Assembly: GCF_007004095.1 (NCBI RefSeq)
Contig: NZ_VHJK01000001.1
Location: forward strand, 624,501 to 688,500
Source of the DNA: Erythrobacter insulae
Lineage (GTDB): Bacteria; Pseudomonadota; Alphaproteobacteria; Sphingomonadales; Sphingomonadaceae
Direction: 5' to 3'
Length of the DNA stretch: 64,000 bases
The translations under genes were made by a program, and so were the position numbers. The notes beneath the pieces were generated by a model that made no database searches, was not told where the DNA came from, and worked only from the letters and a program-made list of their open reading frames with translations. Shown here piece after piece: positions 34,766-43,692 of the stretch. The first letter of the stretch is position 1. The number at the start of each line of letters is the position of its first letter.

Positions 34766-35199
34766 ATCGGGTGCTCGACCACATTCAGGCTGGGCGATTC
34801 CTTGAATAACCAGCCGGAAAAAACGCGGGCATGTTCGCTTTGTCCGCGATCGATAATATCGACCTGAACGAACGCGCCGGTTTCCTGCGGCATTTCCCAC
34901 GCGGCGGTGCGCTCACAGCTGGCCAAGGTGATTCTCACCGGCCCGATTTCGCGCGTTTCGCCCGGTTTGATCTCAATATCTTCGCTCAGATTGTTGCGTT
35001 TGTTCAGCAGGCCGAGCGTGGCGACGCGTTCTTCGTTGGGCGTCGCTCCATCAGTGGCAACGGGTATGTCCTCTGCCCCGGCGCTTTCGGCTGGCGCCGC
35101 TTCACCAATCGGAACTTCAACGGTCTCAGGAGCATCAGCCTCTCCGCTGCACGCAGCGACCATCAAAGCGGCAAGCGCAACTGAAGCAAAAGGCCGCAT
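34717..35199 (-). CDS. DUF2155-domain lipoprotein
   Basis: This is a 160-residue exported protein. The signal peptide ends in a lipobox-like LMVAAC near residue 17, so it is probably a lipoprotein. The conserved part is KPGETREIGPVRITLASCERTAAWEMP around residues 75-101 and VFSGWLFKESPSLNVVEHPIYDVWVKDC at the end, as in DUF2155. The function is unknown. I chose ATG 35199, 12 bases after the upstream NDUFA12-like stop; the gene order with NDUFA12 is common in alphaproteobacteria. It overlaps aat tail to tail by 49 bp. Confidence 0.85.
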   Translation of the reverse strand: MRPFASVALAALMVAACSGEADAPETVEVPIGEAAPAESAGAEDIPVATDGATPNEERVATLGLLNKRNNLSEDIEIKPGETREIGPVRITLASCERTAAWEMPQETGAFVQVDIIDRGQSEHARVFSGWLFKESPSLNVVEHPIYDVWVKDCAMSWPGE

Positions 35200-35210
35200 C
35201 ACCGCTTCGG

Positions 35211-35633
35211 TCACCCCTCGGGCGACCATGCCTCGTAATCGCCGACGGCCGCAGCCCGTTTCCCGCCGCGTTCCAGCGCGCCTTGCGGACGATAAGCCTG
35301 CGCCGTGCCAGTGGCATTGGGCGTGTAATCGACTTCCCAGATTTTGGCTGGCGGAAGATGGCTTTCCGGCACATCATCAAACGCACCATGGAGCCAGCCA
35401 TGCCATTCCGAAGGCACACGGCTCGCATCATTGGGGCCGTTGTAAATCACCCAGCGTTTTTCATTCTGCGTGTATGACCCGGTCGATGGGCCGCTAGCTT
35501 TGGCAGCTTTGCGGTAATATTTATTGCCCTCGGCATCGGTTCCGACGTGCTCACCGCCAGCGCGCATCGCCCACCACGTTGTGCCCAGCGTGGCACCGTC
35601 CCACCAAGTGAAGATTTTTCCAAAGATTCCCAT
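35211..35633 (-). CDS. NDUFA12-like NADH:ubiquinone oxidoreductase accessory subunit
   Basis: The 140-residue product matches the mitochondrial B17.2/NDUFA12 subunit, which alphaproteobacteria share: FTWWDGATLGTTWWAMRAGGEHVGTDAEGNKYY at the start, then RWVIYNGPNDASRVPSEWHGWLHG. It is a peripheral accessory or assembly component of complex I. The start is MGIFGKIF at 35633; an upstream in-frame start at 35669 is less typical. It forms an operon with the DUF2155 gene. Confidence 0.92.
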   Translation of the reverse strand: MGIFGKIFTWWDGATLGTTWWAMRAGGEHVGTDAEGNKYYRKAAKASGPSTGSYTQNEKRWVIYNGPNDASRVPSEWHGWLHGAFDDVPESHLPPAKIWEVDYTPNATGTAQAYRPQGALERGGKRAAAVGDYEAWSPEG

Positions 35634-35671
35634 GACGCGCCGATTAGCGGAAATGAGGCCCAGCGCCAAGA

Positions 35672-36220
35672 TTATTCAGCGGGATTTTCCGGCAAGGTGT
35701 ACTCAACCGCATCACCGGGCTCAATGCCCAGTTCCTCCGACAGGCCGCCCCGAATTTCGAACACGGCAGAGGCAAGGCCATCGGACGGTAGCGAATCAAG
35801 CGAATACGGTTCTGTCCGTTCGGCTATGTTGGTGATGCGATCATCCGTGCCAATAAAGATGATATCCAGCGAGATCGGCGTGTTCCGCATCCAGAAACTG
35901 CGGGTTTGCGGGACGTAAGACGGAAAAATCATCGCCTCGTCATCGGCAAGCTCTGTCCGGAACATCAATCCGCGCGTCTGCGCTTCGCCGGTATCGGCCA
36001 ATTCCGTCTTGAATGTATGGCGCGTCTCGCCGCTGACCACAGTCACATCGATAATTTCGAGGCCGGAAATCGGGTGGCGTTCATTTGATTCTTGGCCATC
36101 AGAAACAGCGGGAGGATCTTCAGCCGCGCCAACAGGTGTGCATCCGGCCATAAGCAGTGCGAGTGGCGCAAGACGCAGGCATAGGCCGGCATGGAATGGC
36201 ATTGGATCAAACGTCATCAT
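35672..36220 (-). CDS. DUF192-family exported protein
   Basis: The 182-residue product has an N-terminal signal with lipobox LLMAGC near residue 27 and a DUF192 domain: AQTRGLMFRTELADDEAMIFPSYVPQTRSFWMRNTPISLDIIFIG at about residues 80-124. The function of DUF192 is not established. ATG 36220 follows GAGGAACAGAG and overlaps the recX 3' end by 14 bases; an in-frame ATG at 36202 is an alternative. Confidence 0.85.
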   Translation of the reverse strand: MMTFDPMPFHAGLCLRLAPLALLMAGCTPVGAAEDPPAVSDGQESNERHPISGLEIIDVTVVSGETRHTFKTELADTGEAQTRGLMFRTELADDEAMIFPSYVPQTRSFWMRNTPISLDIIFIGTDDRITNIAERTEPYSLDSLPSDGLASAVFEIRGGLSEELGIEPGDAVEYTLPENPAE

Positions 36221-36887
36221 GTCTCTGTTCCTCAATCGCCTCTTCTATCCATTGCTCTATGTCGGCAATGTTCGATATATCCATAATGAAGCGAATATGC
36301 TGCATATTGTGGCCCGCGCGCAGCATTGCGGCAACCTGTTTCTCTTGCTGCTTTTGGTAGTTTACGAGAGTTGACGATTCATCATCATCGGTTTGCAGCG
36401 CCTTAGAGTACGGGCCAAAGCGTCGTTTTTTAGCCAGCGAAGCGACTGCTTCTCGTGCGGCGGCTTCCGTCGGAGAATGGTCTCGCCGCACCGCCTCATC
36501 AACGCCTGCCGCCCATAAAGCCTGTTCGACCCGCCTTGCACCATATCCGCGCGCGGTCAGATCGCGCGATTTCATCCGCGCATAGGCATCATCGTTAACA
36601 TATCCCAGCTCGATCAGGCGCGAGACCAGCGAGGGTATGTCGACATCCAAAGTCCGCCCATCGGCATCTTCGGCAATGCCGCGTTCGCGGATTTTCCGTG
36701 CCAGATAGGCCTCTACTTTCGCGCCAGTTGTCGCGAACCGCGCAGCATAGGACAGGGCAAGATCGCGCAGCCCGGTTTCATCAAGAGGTTTGCGCTTCGC
36801 ACGCTTGCGTTCGCCATCACGCTGGACCGGCGATCCGCGCTCGGACGCCGCTTTTTTGCTACTGTTTGATGACGAAAACCTATTCAA
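36207..36887 (-). CDS. recX: RecX-family regulatory protein
   Basis: This 226-residue all-helical protein has RecX repeats: LRDLALSYAARFATTGAKVEAYLARKIRERG, LVSRLIELGYVNDDAYARMKSRDLTARGYGARRVEQALWAAGV and a third helical unit near the C-terminus. RecX limits RecA filament growth. The start codon appears to be TTG at 36887. The N-terminal 35 residues are basic and low-complexity. It overlaps the DUF192 gene by 14 bases. recA is not in the window. Confidence 0.85.
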   Translation of the reverse strand: MNRFSSSNSSKKAASERGSPVQRDGERKRAKRKPLDETGLRDLALSYAARFATTGAKVEAYLARKIRERGIAEDADGRTLDVDIPSLVSRLIELGYVNDDAYARMKSRDLTARGYGARRVEQALWAAGVDEAVRRDHSPTEAAAREAVASLAKKRRFGPYSKALQTDDDESSTLVNYQKQQEKQVAAMLRAGHNMQHIRFIMDISNIADIEQWIEEAIEEQRHDDV

Positions 36888-37027
36888 TGCGACTTTTTCG
36901 CCTTATTCGTGCCACAGTCCTTATCAAATGGAAGAGAGAGGGACCGTTTTGGGATGGGAGCCTGAAACGTGAGGTACATGATAGGGCGCACTTCGCTGCG
37001 CTGCAAATAACGGGTATCGCTATAAAA

Positions 37028-38779
37028 ATGACCGACGCCGCATTGAAGCCGACGCCGAATGATTGCGAATTGCCCCGGTTACGGGCGCAATTCGCGACAT
37101 TCAATGAAGCAATCGATTACGCCGCCCGGAGTAAAAAAGGCCTCAATTTTCACGATATGCGTGGACAATTGGAGCGGGTGTATCCGTATTCCGAAATGCG
37201 CGGCGATGCGCGGGTCATGGCCCGCCGTCTGATCGCAGCCGGGATCAAGCCGCAAGATCGTGTTGCACTGATTGCGGAAACGTCCGCCGAATTTGCCGCT
37301 CTTTTTTGTGCCTGCATTTACACCGGAGCCTGGCCAGTTCCGCTGCCTTTGCCCACAACCTTTGGCGGTAAAGACAATTATATCGATCAATTGGCGATCC
37401 AGCTGCAAAGCTCCGATCCGGTAATCCTGCTTTACCCGCCGGAAATCGGCGAAATGGCGGCGGCCGCCGCTGATCGTCAGGGCTGCGCGGGGGAAGACTG
37501 GGATACGTTTGCCCAGCGCGAGGCGCCCGAATGCGATCTGCACGATTCATCACCTGAAGAGATTTGCTACCTGCAATATTCTTCCGGCTCGACCCGTTTC
37601 CCAACCGGTGTTGCTGTGACGCACAAGGCGTTGCTGCACAATCTGTACGGCCATTCGACAAGCATGCATGTGGGCGAGAATGACCGCGCGGTCAGCTGGC
37701 TGCCGTGGTATCACGACATGGGCCTGGTTGGGTGTTTCCTGTCGCTGATCGCCAATCAGGTGTCGGTCGACCTGCTAAAGCCCGATGCCTTTGCGCGCCG
37801 GCCGCTGGCATGGCTCGATATGATCAGCCGCAATGCCGGCAACACGCTCTCTTATTCGCCAACCTTTGGTTATGACATCTGCGCGCGGCGCATTTCCAGC
37901 CAGTCCAATGTGGCGGAACGGTTCGATCTGTCGCGCTGGCGGATTGCGGGCAATGGCGCGGATATGATCCGCCCCGATGTCATGCAGAATTTTGTGAACG
38001 CATTTTCCGAAGCCGGTTTTAAAGCCGCATCGTTCACACCTTCCTATGGTCTTGCAGAAGCAGTGCTGGGCGTGACTGTGATGCCGCCGGGCGAAGGCAT
38101 CCGCGTCGAACTTGTCGAAGAAGAGCGCCTTTCGGGCACTCCGCGTGATCTCACCCGCCCCGCACGTTACCGCGCGATTGTGAATTGCGGAAAAGCGCTG
38201 CCTGATATGAAGGTCGAGATTCGCGGCGAAAACGGCGACGTACGCGGTGACCATCAGATCGGCAAAGTCTGGTGCCACGGACCAAGCGTGATGCATTCCT
38301 ATTTCCGCAACGAGGAAGCGACCAACGAATGTCTTGTCCCTGACAAAGACGGACATGGGGCATGGCTGGACACAGGCGACATGGGTTATCTTGCCGATGG
38401 ATATCTGTTCATTGTCGGGCGCGCCAAAGATATGATCATCATCAATGGCAAAAACCATTGGCCGCAGGATATTGAGTGGGCTGTGGAGCAATTGCCCGGC
38501 TTTAACCACGGCGATATCGCGGCATTTTCGGTTGAAACCGAAGGCGGCGAGGAAGCCCCCGCAGTGCTTGTCCATTGCCGCGTTTCCGATCCTGAAGAAC
38601 GCGTCAAACTGCGTGAGCAGATCGCTGACAAAGTCCGCTCTGTGACCGGTATGAGCTGCGTGGTCGAACTGGTACCGCCGCGCACTCTGCCCCGCACAAG
38701 TTCCGGCAAGCTCAGCCGAGCCAAAGCGAAAAAGCTGTATCTATCGGGCGAAATCGTCCCTCTGGAGCTGGCCGCTTAA
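37028..38779 (+). CDS. Fatty acyl-AMP ligase (FAAL-type ANL-family enzyme)
   Basis: The 583-residue enzyme belongs to the adenylate-forming family. LQYSSGSTRFPTGV near residue 181 is the phosphate-binding motif, followed by SYGLAEAV near residue 340, WLDTGDMGYL near residue 446, GRAKDMIIINGKNHWPQDIE near residue 463 and the C-terminal SSGKLSR lysine motif. The GSTRFPTG form and the NHWPQDIE segment are typical of fatty acyl-AMP ligases, which load acyl chains on a carrier protein instead of CoA. The start is ATG 37028. No polyketide synthase or carrier protein gene is adjacent, so its partner lies elsewhere. Confidence 0.85.
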   Translation: MTDAALKPTPNDCELPRLRAQFATFNEAIDYAARSKKGLNFHDMRGQLERVYPYSEMRGDARVMARRLIAAGIKPQDRVALIAETSAEFAALFCACIYTGAWPVPLPLPTTFGGKDNYIDQLAIQLQSSDPVILLYPPEIGEMAAAAADRQGCAGEDWDTFAQREAPECDLHDSSPEEICYLQYSSGSTRFPTGVAVTHKALLHNLYGHSTSMHVGENDRAVSWLPWYHDMGLVGCFLSLIANQVSVDLLKPDAFARRPLAWLDMISRNAGNTLSYSPTFGYDICARRISSQSNVAERFDLSRWRIAGNGADMIRPDVMQNFVNAFSEAGFKAASFTPSYGLAEAVLGVTVMPPGEGIRVELVEEERLSGTPRDLTRPARYRAIVNCGKALPDMKVEIRGENGDVRGDHQIGKVWCHGPSVMHSYFRNEEATNECLVPDKDGHGAWLDTGDMGYLADGYLFIVGRAKDMIIINGKNHWPQDIEWAVEQLPGFNHGDIAAFSVETEGGEEAPAVLVHCRVSDPEERVKLREQIADKVRSVTGMSCVVELVPPRTLPRTSSGKLSRAKAKKLYLSGEIVPLELAA

Positions 38780-38812
38780 CGCGCCTTTATTCCGTCAACA
38801 CGGATAGGCGCG
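38780..38812. terminator. Hairpin between convergent genes
   Basis: CGCGCC (38780-38785) pairs with GGCGCG (38807-38812), and inside it TCCGT (38791-38795) pairs with ACGGA (38800-38804). There is no long T run. It lies between the FAAL gene and the convergent DUF389 gene. Confidence 0.4.
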
Positions 38813-38830
38813 CCTGCTGGCCGACGCTGC

Positions 38831-40390
38831 TTAATCGCGGGGCTGGGCCCATTCTGCGCGCACCCGGCCGCTGCCATTGCGCACTACCGACACATCAACC
38901 CCCCGGGTGCCAAGGATCTCGGCCGCTGCGGCTGCATCGGCGGCATTACCGACCAGTTGGATCGGCAAATCGACACGCGATGATGCCCATTGGACCACAC
39001 TCAGCGCACGGGTGCCTTCGACTGTGGGTCCATCATCGCCAAACGGGATCTCCAGATCGAGCGCGACAGCTGGCGGCAACAGCTCAATCGTCCATTCCGG
39101 CTCAGTCGCGGCAATCCGCATTTCGAGCGTGCGATAAGCGGCAAGCGATGCGCCATCGAGACGTTCTGAGCGCACTGTTGCCCGCCTGCGGCTCCTGTCG
39201 ACCGTGACATCTTCGATATCGACGCCCGCAACCAGCGCCAATCGCTTTGCAAGGTCATCTGCGCGTTCGACCGCGACCGCTTCTTCACTGGCGCGGGCCG
39301 CCGATAGCTGCGCCTGCTCCGCAGCTGTAGCGCCGGTTGCAACCTGATATTGCGTAAGGGTCAATTCAATAGGCCGCGAAAGCCGATCTTCGAGCGCGCG
39401 TTCAATCTCAACCTCGGCATCAGTCTCGATTCTGGGGGTAAGCATGGCCGCCGTGACCGCAATCGGATCGGTTGCAAATTCGATATTGAGGCTATCAATA
39501 ATCGAATTTTTATCGAAACTTTCCTGAATTTCGCTGCGCACAATCCGCTGGGCATTGGTTTGCCATGCGATCTGTTGCAGCGAATAGGCCAGCGGCACAG
39601 CGAGCCCGACAAACACCACCGCGACGGCGATATTCTGAAACAGGGTGTTGCGCGCGCTAAGCGTGGTTTTGAACCCGTATAGGCGCGCCATGCCCCACGC
39701 GGTCAGCGCGATAGTGATCAGGTTGGTCACATAAAGCAGCAGTGCACCCGAAAATACGGTCCAGTTCCATGTCGCGAGGCCAAACCCGACGACCGCTAGC
39801 GGCGGCATCAATGCAGTTGCGATGGCGACGCCCACAATTGTGCCTTCACGCCCGCGGATCATCGCGTAGGCACCGGCAAGCGCGGAGAAAAGCGCCACAA
39901 ACAGATCGAACAGGTTAGGCTGGGTCCGTGCGGCGATTTCCGGGGTAATCGTCTGGATCGGCGACATGTAGACTAGCCCTGCGGTTAGTCCGATACCCAT
40001 CACACTGCCCCAGGCAAGGCTGCGCGCGGATTGTTTCAGCCATAGGTAATCACCAATCGCCAAGGCAAAGCCCAGCCCCATGATCGGCCCCATCAACGGG
40101 GACAAAAGCATCGCGCCGATCACAACCGCTGGTGACGACAGCAAGAGGCCAAGCACAGCGATCCCCGCGCTCATCGCGGTCATGAACAAATACCGTTCGG
40201 ATAGCAGACAGTCTTCGCGCCGCTTTTCGATCACGCGGGATTGATTGACGGTGCCAACAACATCGCGCATCCACCAGCGCAGCAGGCTGAACTTTACAGA
40301 GCCGAAAGACGAGCGCGCCGGCCTTACGGCGGTTGCCTCTTTTTCCTCTTGGGACAAAGTCTCGTTTGGATTTGGAATGTCAGTCGACAC
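38831..40390 (-). CDS. DUF389-family membrane protein (TIGR00341-like)
   Basis: The 519-residue product starts with a GTG at 40390. Residues about 60-260 hold several membrane helices with SAGIAVLGLLLSSPAVVIGAMLLSPLMGPIMGLGFALAIGD, the hallmark of DUF389. The C-terminal half is soluble, with alanine- and glutamate-rich helices. The function is unknown; a transport or stress role is only speculation. It is a single gene between two convergent or divergent neighbours. Confidence 0.85.
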   Translation of the reverse strand: MSTDIPNPNETLSQEEKEATAVRPARSSFGSVKFSLLRWWMRDVVGTVNQSRVIEKRREDCLLSERYLFMTAMSAGIAVLGLLLSSPAVVIGAMLLSPLMGPIMGLGFALAIGDYLWLKQSARSLAWGSVMGIGLTAGLVYMSPIQTITPEIAARTQPNLFDLFVALFSALAGAYAMIRGREGTIVGVAIATALMPPLAVVGFGLATWNWTVFSGALLLYVTNLITIALTAWGMARLYGFKTTLSARNTLFQNIAVAVVFVGLAVPLAYSLQQIAWQTNAQRIVRSEIQESFDKNSIIDSLNIEFATDPIAVTAAMLTPRIETDAEVEIERALEDRLSRPIELTLTQYQVATGATAAEQAQLSAARASEEAVAVERADDLAKRLALVAGVDIEDVTVDRSRRRATVRSERLDGASLAAYRTLEMRIAATEPEWTIELLPPAVALDLEIPFGDDGPTVEGTRALSVVQWASSRVDLPIQLVGNAADAAAAAEILGTRGVDVSVVRNGSGRVRAEWAQPRD

Positions 40391-40578
40391 GTATTTCGGC
40401 CCTTTATATTTGGCCCTTAATTACGGACATTCGCGCGCAACGCAAAGCGTTCAGATCGCTCCCGCGCAATTCGTTGGAACACCGCGCCTAAAACAGCTAC
40501 CTTGAAAGGTGTGTTTTAGATCACTAATACAGTTGCAGAGGTACATGGCCGCTAGGCCAACGGAGGAAACGCGTAAGA

Positions 40579-41811
40579 ATGAGCACCGAAGCCGCACCGG
40601 AGAACAAGGTCGCCACTGCGACCAAAACCGCCACCGATTTCGAGCTTACCCCGCCCGATCCCGTGCCAGAGATTGCGCCGGAAAAAGCCGCTGGTCTCGT
40701 TCCTGTTTCAAGCGAAGAAAAATCAAAGCTGGATACAAAGGTCGATGCCTTCGTAACCGATCTGATTTCGGTTGATGCCAATTCACCGGAATTCGGCGAG
40801 AAAGTCGATCAGATCACGCGTATGGGTCAGGAACAGATTCGCGCTGCGGCTGCGCATTCCAATCGGTTTTTGGATCGCCCCGTCCGCGCGATGGACGCAG
40901 ACAGCAGCGTCGGCACCGATCTGGCGGAATTGCGCCGGACGGTCGAAGATCTTGATCCCGGCCGCAAAAGCAAACTTCTGGCCCCGCGCAAGCTGTTTGG
41001 CATCATCCCGTTCGGCAACAAGTTGAAGAACTATTTTGACAGCTACACCAGCTCTCAGGGCCATATTCAGGCCATTCTGGAGCGGCTGGAAGGCGGCAAG
41101 AAAGAACTCCATCTGGATAATGCCGCCATCGACACAGAGCGTCAAAAGCTGTGGGAGGCGATGGGCGAGCTGGAGCAGATGATCCACATCGCCAAGACTC
41201 TGGATGAACGGCTCGAGACGAAAGCTCTGGAGCTGGATTCGAGCGATCCGGCGAAGGCTAAAGCCCTGCGCGAAAGCGCGCTGTTCTATGTCCGCCAGCG
41301 GACTCAGGATTTGCTGACCCAGATGGCCGTAAGCGTTCAGGGCTATCTTGCGCTCGACCTTGTGAAGAAAAACAATGTCGAGCTGGTCAAAGGTGTAGAC
41401 CGCGCCAGCACCACGACCGTTGGCGCCCTGCGCACCGCGGTCACCGTTGCGCAGGCCATGACCAATCAGCGTTTGGTCCTGCAACAAATCACCTCGCTGA
41501 ACGAAACGACCAGCAATATCATTGATTCGACCAGCACATTGCTGCGTGAACAGACCGGCCAGATCCATGAACAGGCGGCCGCCAGCACTATTCCTTTGGA
41601 AACGCTGCAACGCGCATTCCAGAACATCTACGATACGATGGATGAAGTGGACGACTTCAAAGTTCGCGCGCTCAGCAGCATGAAACAGACTGTGAATGTG
41701 CTGTCCAATGAGGTTGAAAAGTCGAAAGGGTATATCGCCCGTGCAGAGGGCCAGGCCAAAGCTCAGGCCAAAGTGGCTTCCGAGCCATCTTTGCTGGCGC
41801 TCGATAGCTAA
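40579..41811 (+). CDS. telA: TelA-family toxic anion resistance protein
   Basis: This 410-residue, largely helical cytoplasmic protein matches the TelA family (tellurite and other toxic-anion resistance; also linked to cell-envelope stress). Recognisable parts are NRFLDRPVRAMD near residue 95, PFGNKLKNYFDSYTSSQGHIQAILERLEGGKKEL near residue 148 and a C-terminal region with ITSLNETTSNIIDSTSTLLREQ. GGAGGAAA precedes ATG 40579. Its stop overlaps the next start by one base, and the next gene is its usual XpaC-like partner. Confidence 0.9.
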   Translation: MSTEAAPENKVATATKTATDFELTPPDPVPEIAPEKAAGLVPVSSEEKSKLDTKVDAFVTDLISVDANSPEFGEKVDQITRMGQEQIRAAAAHSNRFLDRPVRAMDADSSVGTDLAELRRTVEDLDPGRKSKLLAPRKLFGIIPFGNKLKNYFDSYTSSQGHIQAILERLEGGKKELHLDNAAIDTERQKLWEAMGELEQMIHIAKTLDERLETKALELDSSDPAKAKALRESALFYVRQRTQDLLTQMAVSVQGYLALDLVKKNNVELVKGVDRASTTTVGALRTAVTVAQAMTNQRLVLQQITSLNETTSNIIDSTSTLLREQTGQIHEQAAASTIPLETLQRAFQNIYDTMDEVDDFKVRALSSMKQTVNVLSNEVEKSKGYIARAEGQAKAQAKVASEPSLLALDS

Positions 41812-42569
41812 TGGGTCAGCTCGATCTCGAAACAGAACGTGCGCTATCGGATGGCAAGCGTTTGTTGGCGGATAACCGCGAAGGCGGGCGGCATCGGCGC
41901 GCTGCTTCGATTGGCAAGGGTTCTGCCAACGTCAAGCTGAAAACATGGATCAAACGAGGGGGCTATTTCGGCCTCGCAGTGTTCGCAATCATGATTGCGG
42001 CGTCTGTCATCGGCACGATCATCAACGGCATTGGCTTTGTCGGTATTATGGCTGTTGCCATGGCAATCATGTGCGCAGCCGTGTTTTTCTCGCAATTTCC
42101 CAAAGTCAAAATTCCGAAGCGCGAAGAGCTTACCAAAGGTGATCCCAAACAGATGGTTGCCCGTACCGAGCTTTGGCTGGAGGCGCAGCGGCCCGCCTTG
42201 CCCGCCCCGGCAGCCAAGATTGTCGAAGACCTTGGCGTGCAGCTCGATTCACTCGGGCTGCAATTGGAAACCGTCGATGCCAATCACCCCTCCGTGCGCG
42301 AAGTGCGCGAGCTGGTGGGGGAGTATATTCCCGAAACCATCGACAATTACCGCAAGGTGCCCGAGCATCTTCGCGGGGAATCCCACGCCGGTAAAACCGC
42401 CGATCAGCGCCTTACCGACAGCCTCGGCAAACTATCTAGCGAGGTTGACCGGGTTACCCGGCGCATGGCCGAAGGCGCGCTGGATGATCTGGCAATCAAA
42501 GACCGCTATCTCGAATACCGATATGGCGGCGATGATCTGATCGAGGACATGACCGGCAAGACCGGCTGA
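41811..42569 (+). CDS. XpaC-like membrane protein (TelA partner)
   Basis: The 252-residue product has two membrane helices at about residues 50-72 and 75-95 and a soluble, coiled C-terminal part (VREVRELVGEYIPETIDNYRKVPEHLR). Proteins of this type, named after 5-bromo-4-chloroindolyl phosphate hydrolysis, are regularly encoded next to TelA. The catalytic meaning of that name is doubtful. One-base overlap with telA indicates co-translation. Confidence 0.75.
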   Translation: MGQLDLETERALSDGKRLLADNREGGRHRRAASIGKGSANVKLKTWIKRGGYFGLAVFAIMIAASVIGTIINGIGFVGIMAVAMAIMCAAVFFSQFPKVKIPKREELTKGDPKQMVARTELWLEAQRPALPAPAAKIVEDLGVQLDSLGLQLETVDANHPSVREVRELVGEYIPETIDNYRKVPEHLRGESHAGKTADQRLTDSLGKLSSEVDRVTRRMAEGALDDLAIKDRYLEYRYGGDDLIEDMTGKTG

Positions 42570-42578
42570 GGAATTTCA

Positions 42579-42875
42579 ATGCGTGTGAACCTTCCCCATG
42601 ACCTCGGCAAAGAAGAAGTGCGCAAACGGATGCGCGCCCGATCTCATGAGATTGCAGGCTATTTCCCGGCAGGCATGGCGACAGTCGAGACAACATGGCC
42701 AAGCGAGGACACCATGGCTTTGACGGTCACTGCCGCAGGCCAGCGGATAAAGGGATCAGTCGAAGTCGAAGACGATAACGTCGTGATCGAGATGAACCTG
42801 CCAGCAATGCTTGGATTTCTGCGTGGCACGCTTGAACATGCGGTACGCACGCAAGGCGGCAAGCTGCTCGAATAG
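42579..42875 (+). CDS. Polyhydroxyalkanoic acid system family small protein
   Basis: This 98-residue protein matches the small PHA-system family: MRVNLPHDLGKEEVRKRMRARSHEI at the start and a beta-rich second half with GSVEVEDDNVVIEMNLPAMLGFL. Its role in PHA granule formation is inferred from the family only. It starts ten bases after the XpaC-like stop, so it is the third gene of the telA operon. Confidence 0.8.
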   Translation: MRVNLPHDLGKEEVRKRMRARSHEIAGYFPAGMATVETTWPSEDTMALTVTAAGQRIKGSVEVEDDNVVIEMNLPAMLGFLRGTLEHAVRTQGGKLLE

Positions 42876-43004
42876 ATCTGGCCTGTGGCGCCATCGGCGG
42901 CAATTTCTCTGCAAAATCACGCTTTACCAAGCGTTTAACCGTATAGCGCCTCTTTCGCTGCGGCCTATATTCATGCCGAAATACTTGCATTTGAATAGCT
43001 CGAG

Positions 43005-43047
43005 TGTCATCTATGATTGACATTTGGGCTGACAGCGAAATCTGACA
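43005..43047 (+). promoter_or_regulatory. PpsR/CrtJ-type palindrome plus further TGACA boxes
   Basis: TGTCATCTATGATTGACA at 43005-43022 fits the TGT-N12-ACA consensus of PpsR/CrtJ, the redox and light-linked repressor of photosynthesis genes, with extended TGTCA/TGACA arms. Two more TGACA boxes follow at 43030-43034 and 43043-43047, about 12-13 bp apart. The site is about 65-105 bp upstream of the heme oxygenase start. The consensus is short, so chance occurrence is possible, but the position before a phytochrome operon makes it credible. Confidence 0.45.
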
Positions 43048-43110
43048 CTCAAATGCCCCGAATTTACGGCAAGGATAAAGACGATCGGCCTGACCGCTAA
43101 AACAGAAGAA

Positions 43111-43692
43111 TTGGGTCCGTCGCTGCGGGCCAACCTTAGATTCGCCACCGCCGATTCGCATGAACAACTCGACAGCGCCATGCGCTCGGCCAGCGGATGG
43201 ACTTCCACTGCGGCATATGGCCGGTTTCTTGCCCTGCAATATGCAGCGCGTATCCCGGTGGAGACATGGCTGCGCGAAAACGCCCCGAGCGACCTGAGAC
43301 CGCCGGAACAATCGCAATTGATCGCCCGCGATCTTGCCACGTTGAATATGCCGCGTCCGTCTGTAAGTTCGCCCTTCACGCTGGACGTTCTGCCGAATGA
43401 CAACGCGTCTGCTTTGGGGGCTGCATGGGTTTTGGCCGGATCATCGCTTGGCAATCGGGCGATCCTTAAAGATCTGGAGCGCAATGGCAGGAGGCATTGG
43501 CCTTCGGCTTTCTTGGGTGACCCTGGAATGCTGGCCTTTTGGAAACAGCTGCGCCCGCACATTGAAATGCCCGCCAGTCTGAAAACACTTGCTTCTGCAA
43601 CAGGGGCGGCAATCGCCGTATTCGATCACTTTATCGCAAACACATCTGAGTCTGGCGATCTGGCTCAAACTTGTCCTGCGGCTCTCGTATGA
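43111..43692 (+). CDS. bphO: Biliverdin-forming heme oxygenase
   Basis: This 193-residue protein matches bacterial heme oxygenases: SLRANLRFATADSHEQLDSAM, with the candidate proximal His in ADSHEQLD near residue 17, and ALGAAWVLAGSSLGNRAIL near residue 100 in place of the usual glycine-rich distal helix. It should open heme to biliverdin, the chromophore of the phytochrome encoded next. The start appears to be TTG 43111; CTG 43090 is an alternative and no strong ribosome-binding site is seen. Its stop overlaps the phytochrome ATG by four bases. Confidence 0.88.
   Translation: MGPSLRANLRFATADSHEQLDSAMRSASGWTSTAAYGRFLALQYAARIPVETWLRENAPSDLRPPEQSQLIARDLATLNMPRPSVSSPFTLDVLPNDNASALGAAWVLAGSSLGNRAILKDLERNGRRHWPSAFLGDPGMLAFWKQLRPHIEMPASLKTLASATGAAIAVFDHFIANTSESGDLAQTCPAALV

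Noticed and set aside
36698-37027. N-terminal extension of the fatty acyl-AMP ligase
   Set aside because: The extension overlaps recX and its sequence is low-complexity and unlike the family; ATG 37028 starts the recognisable protein.
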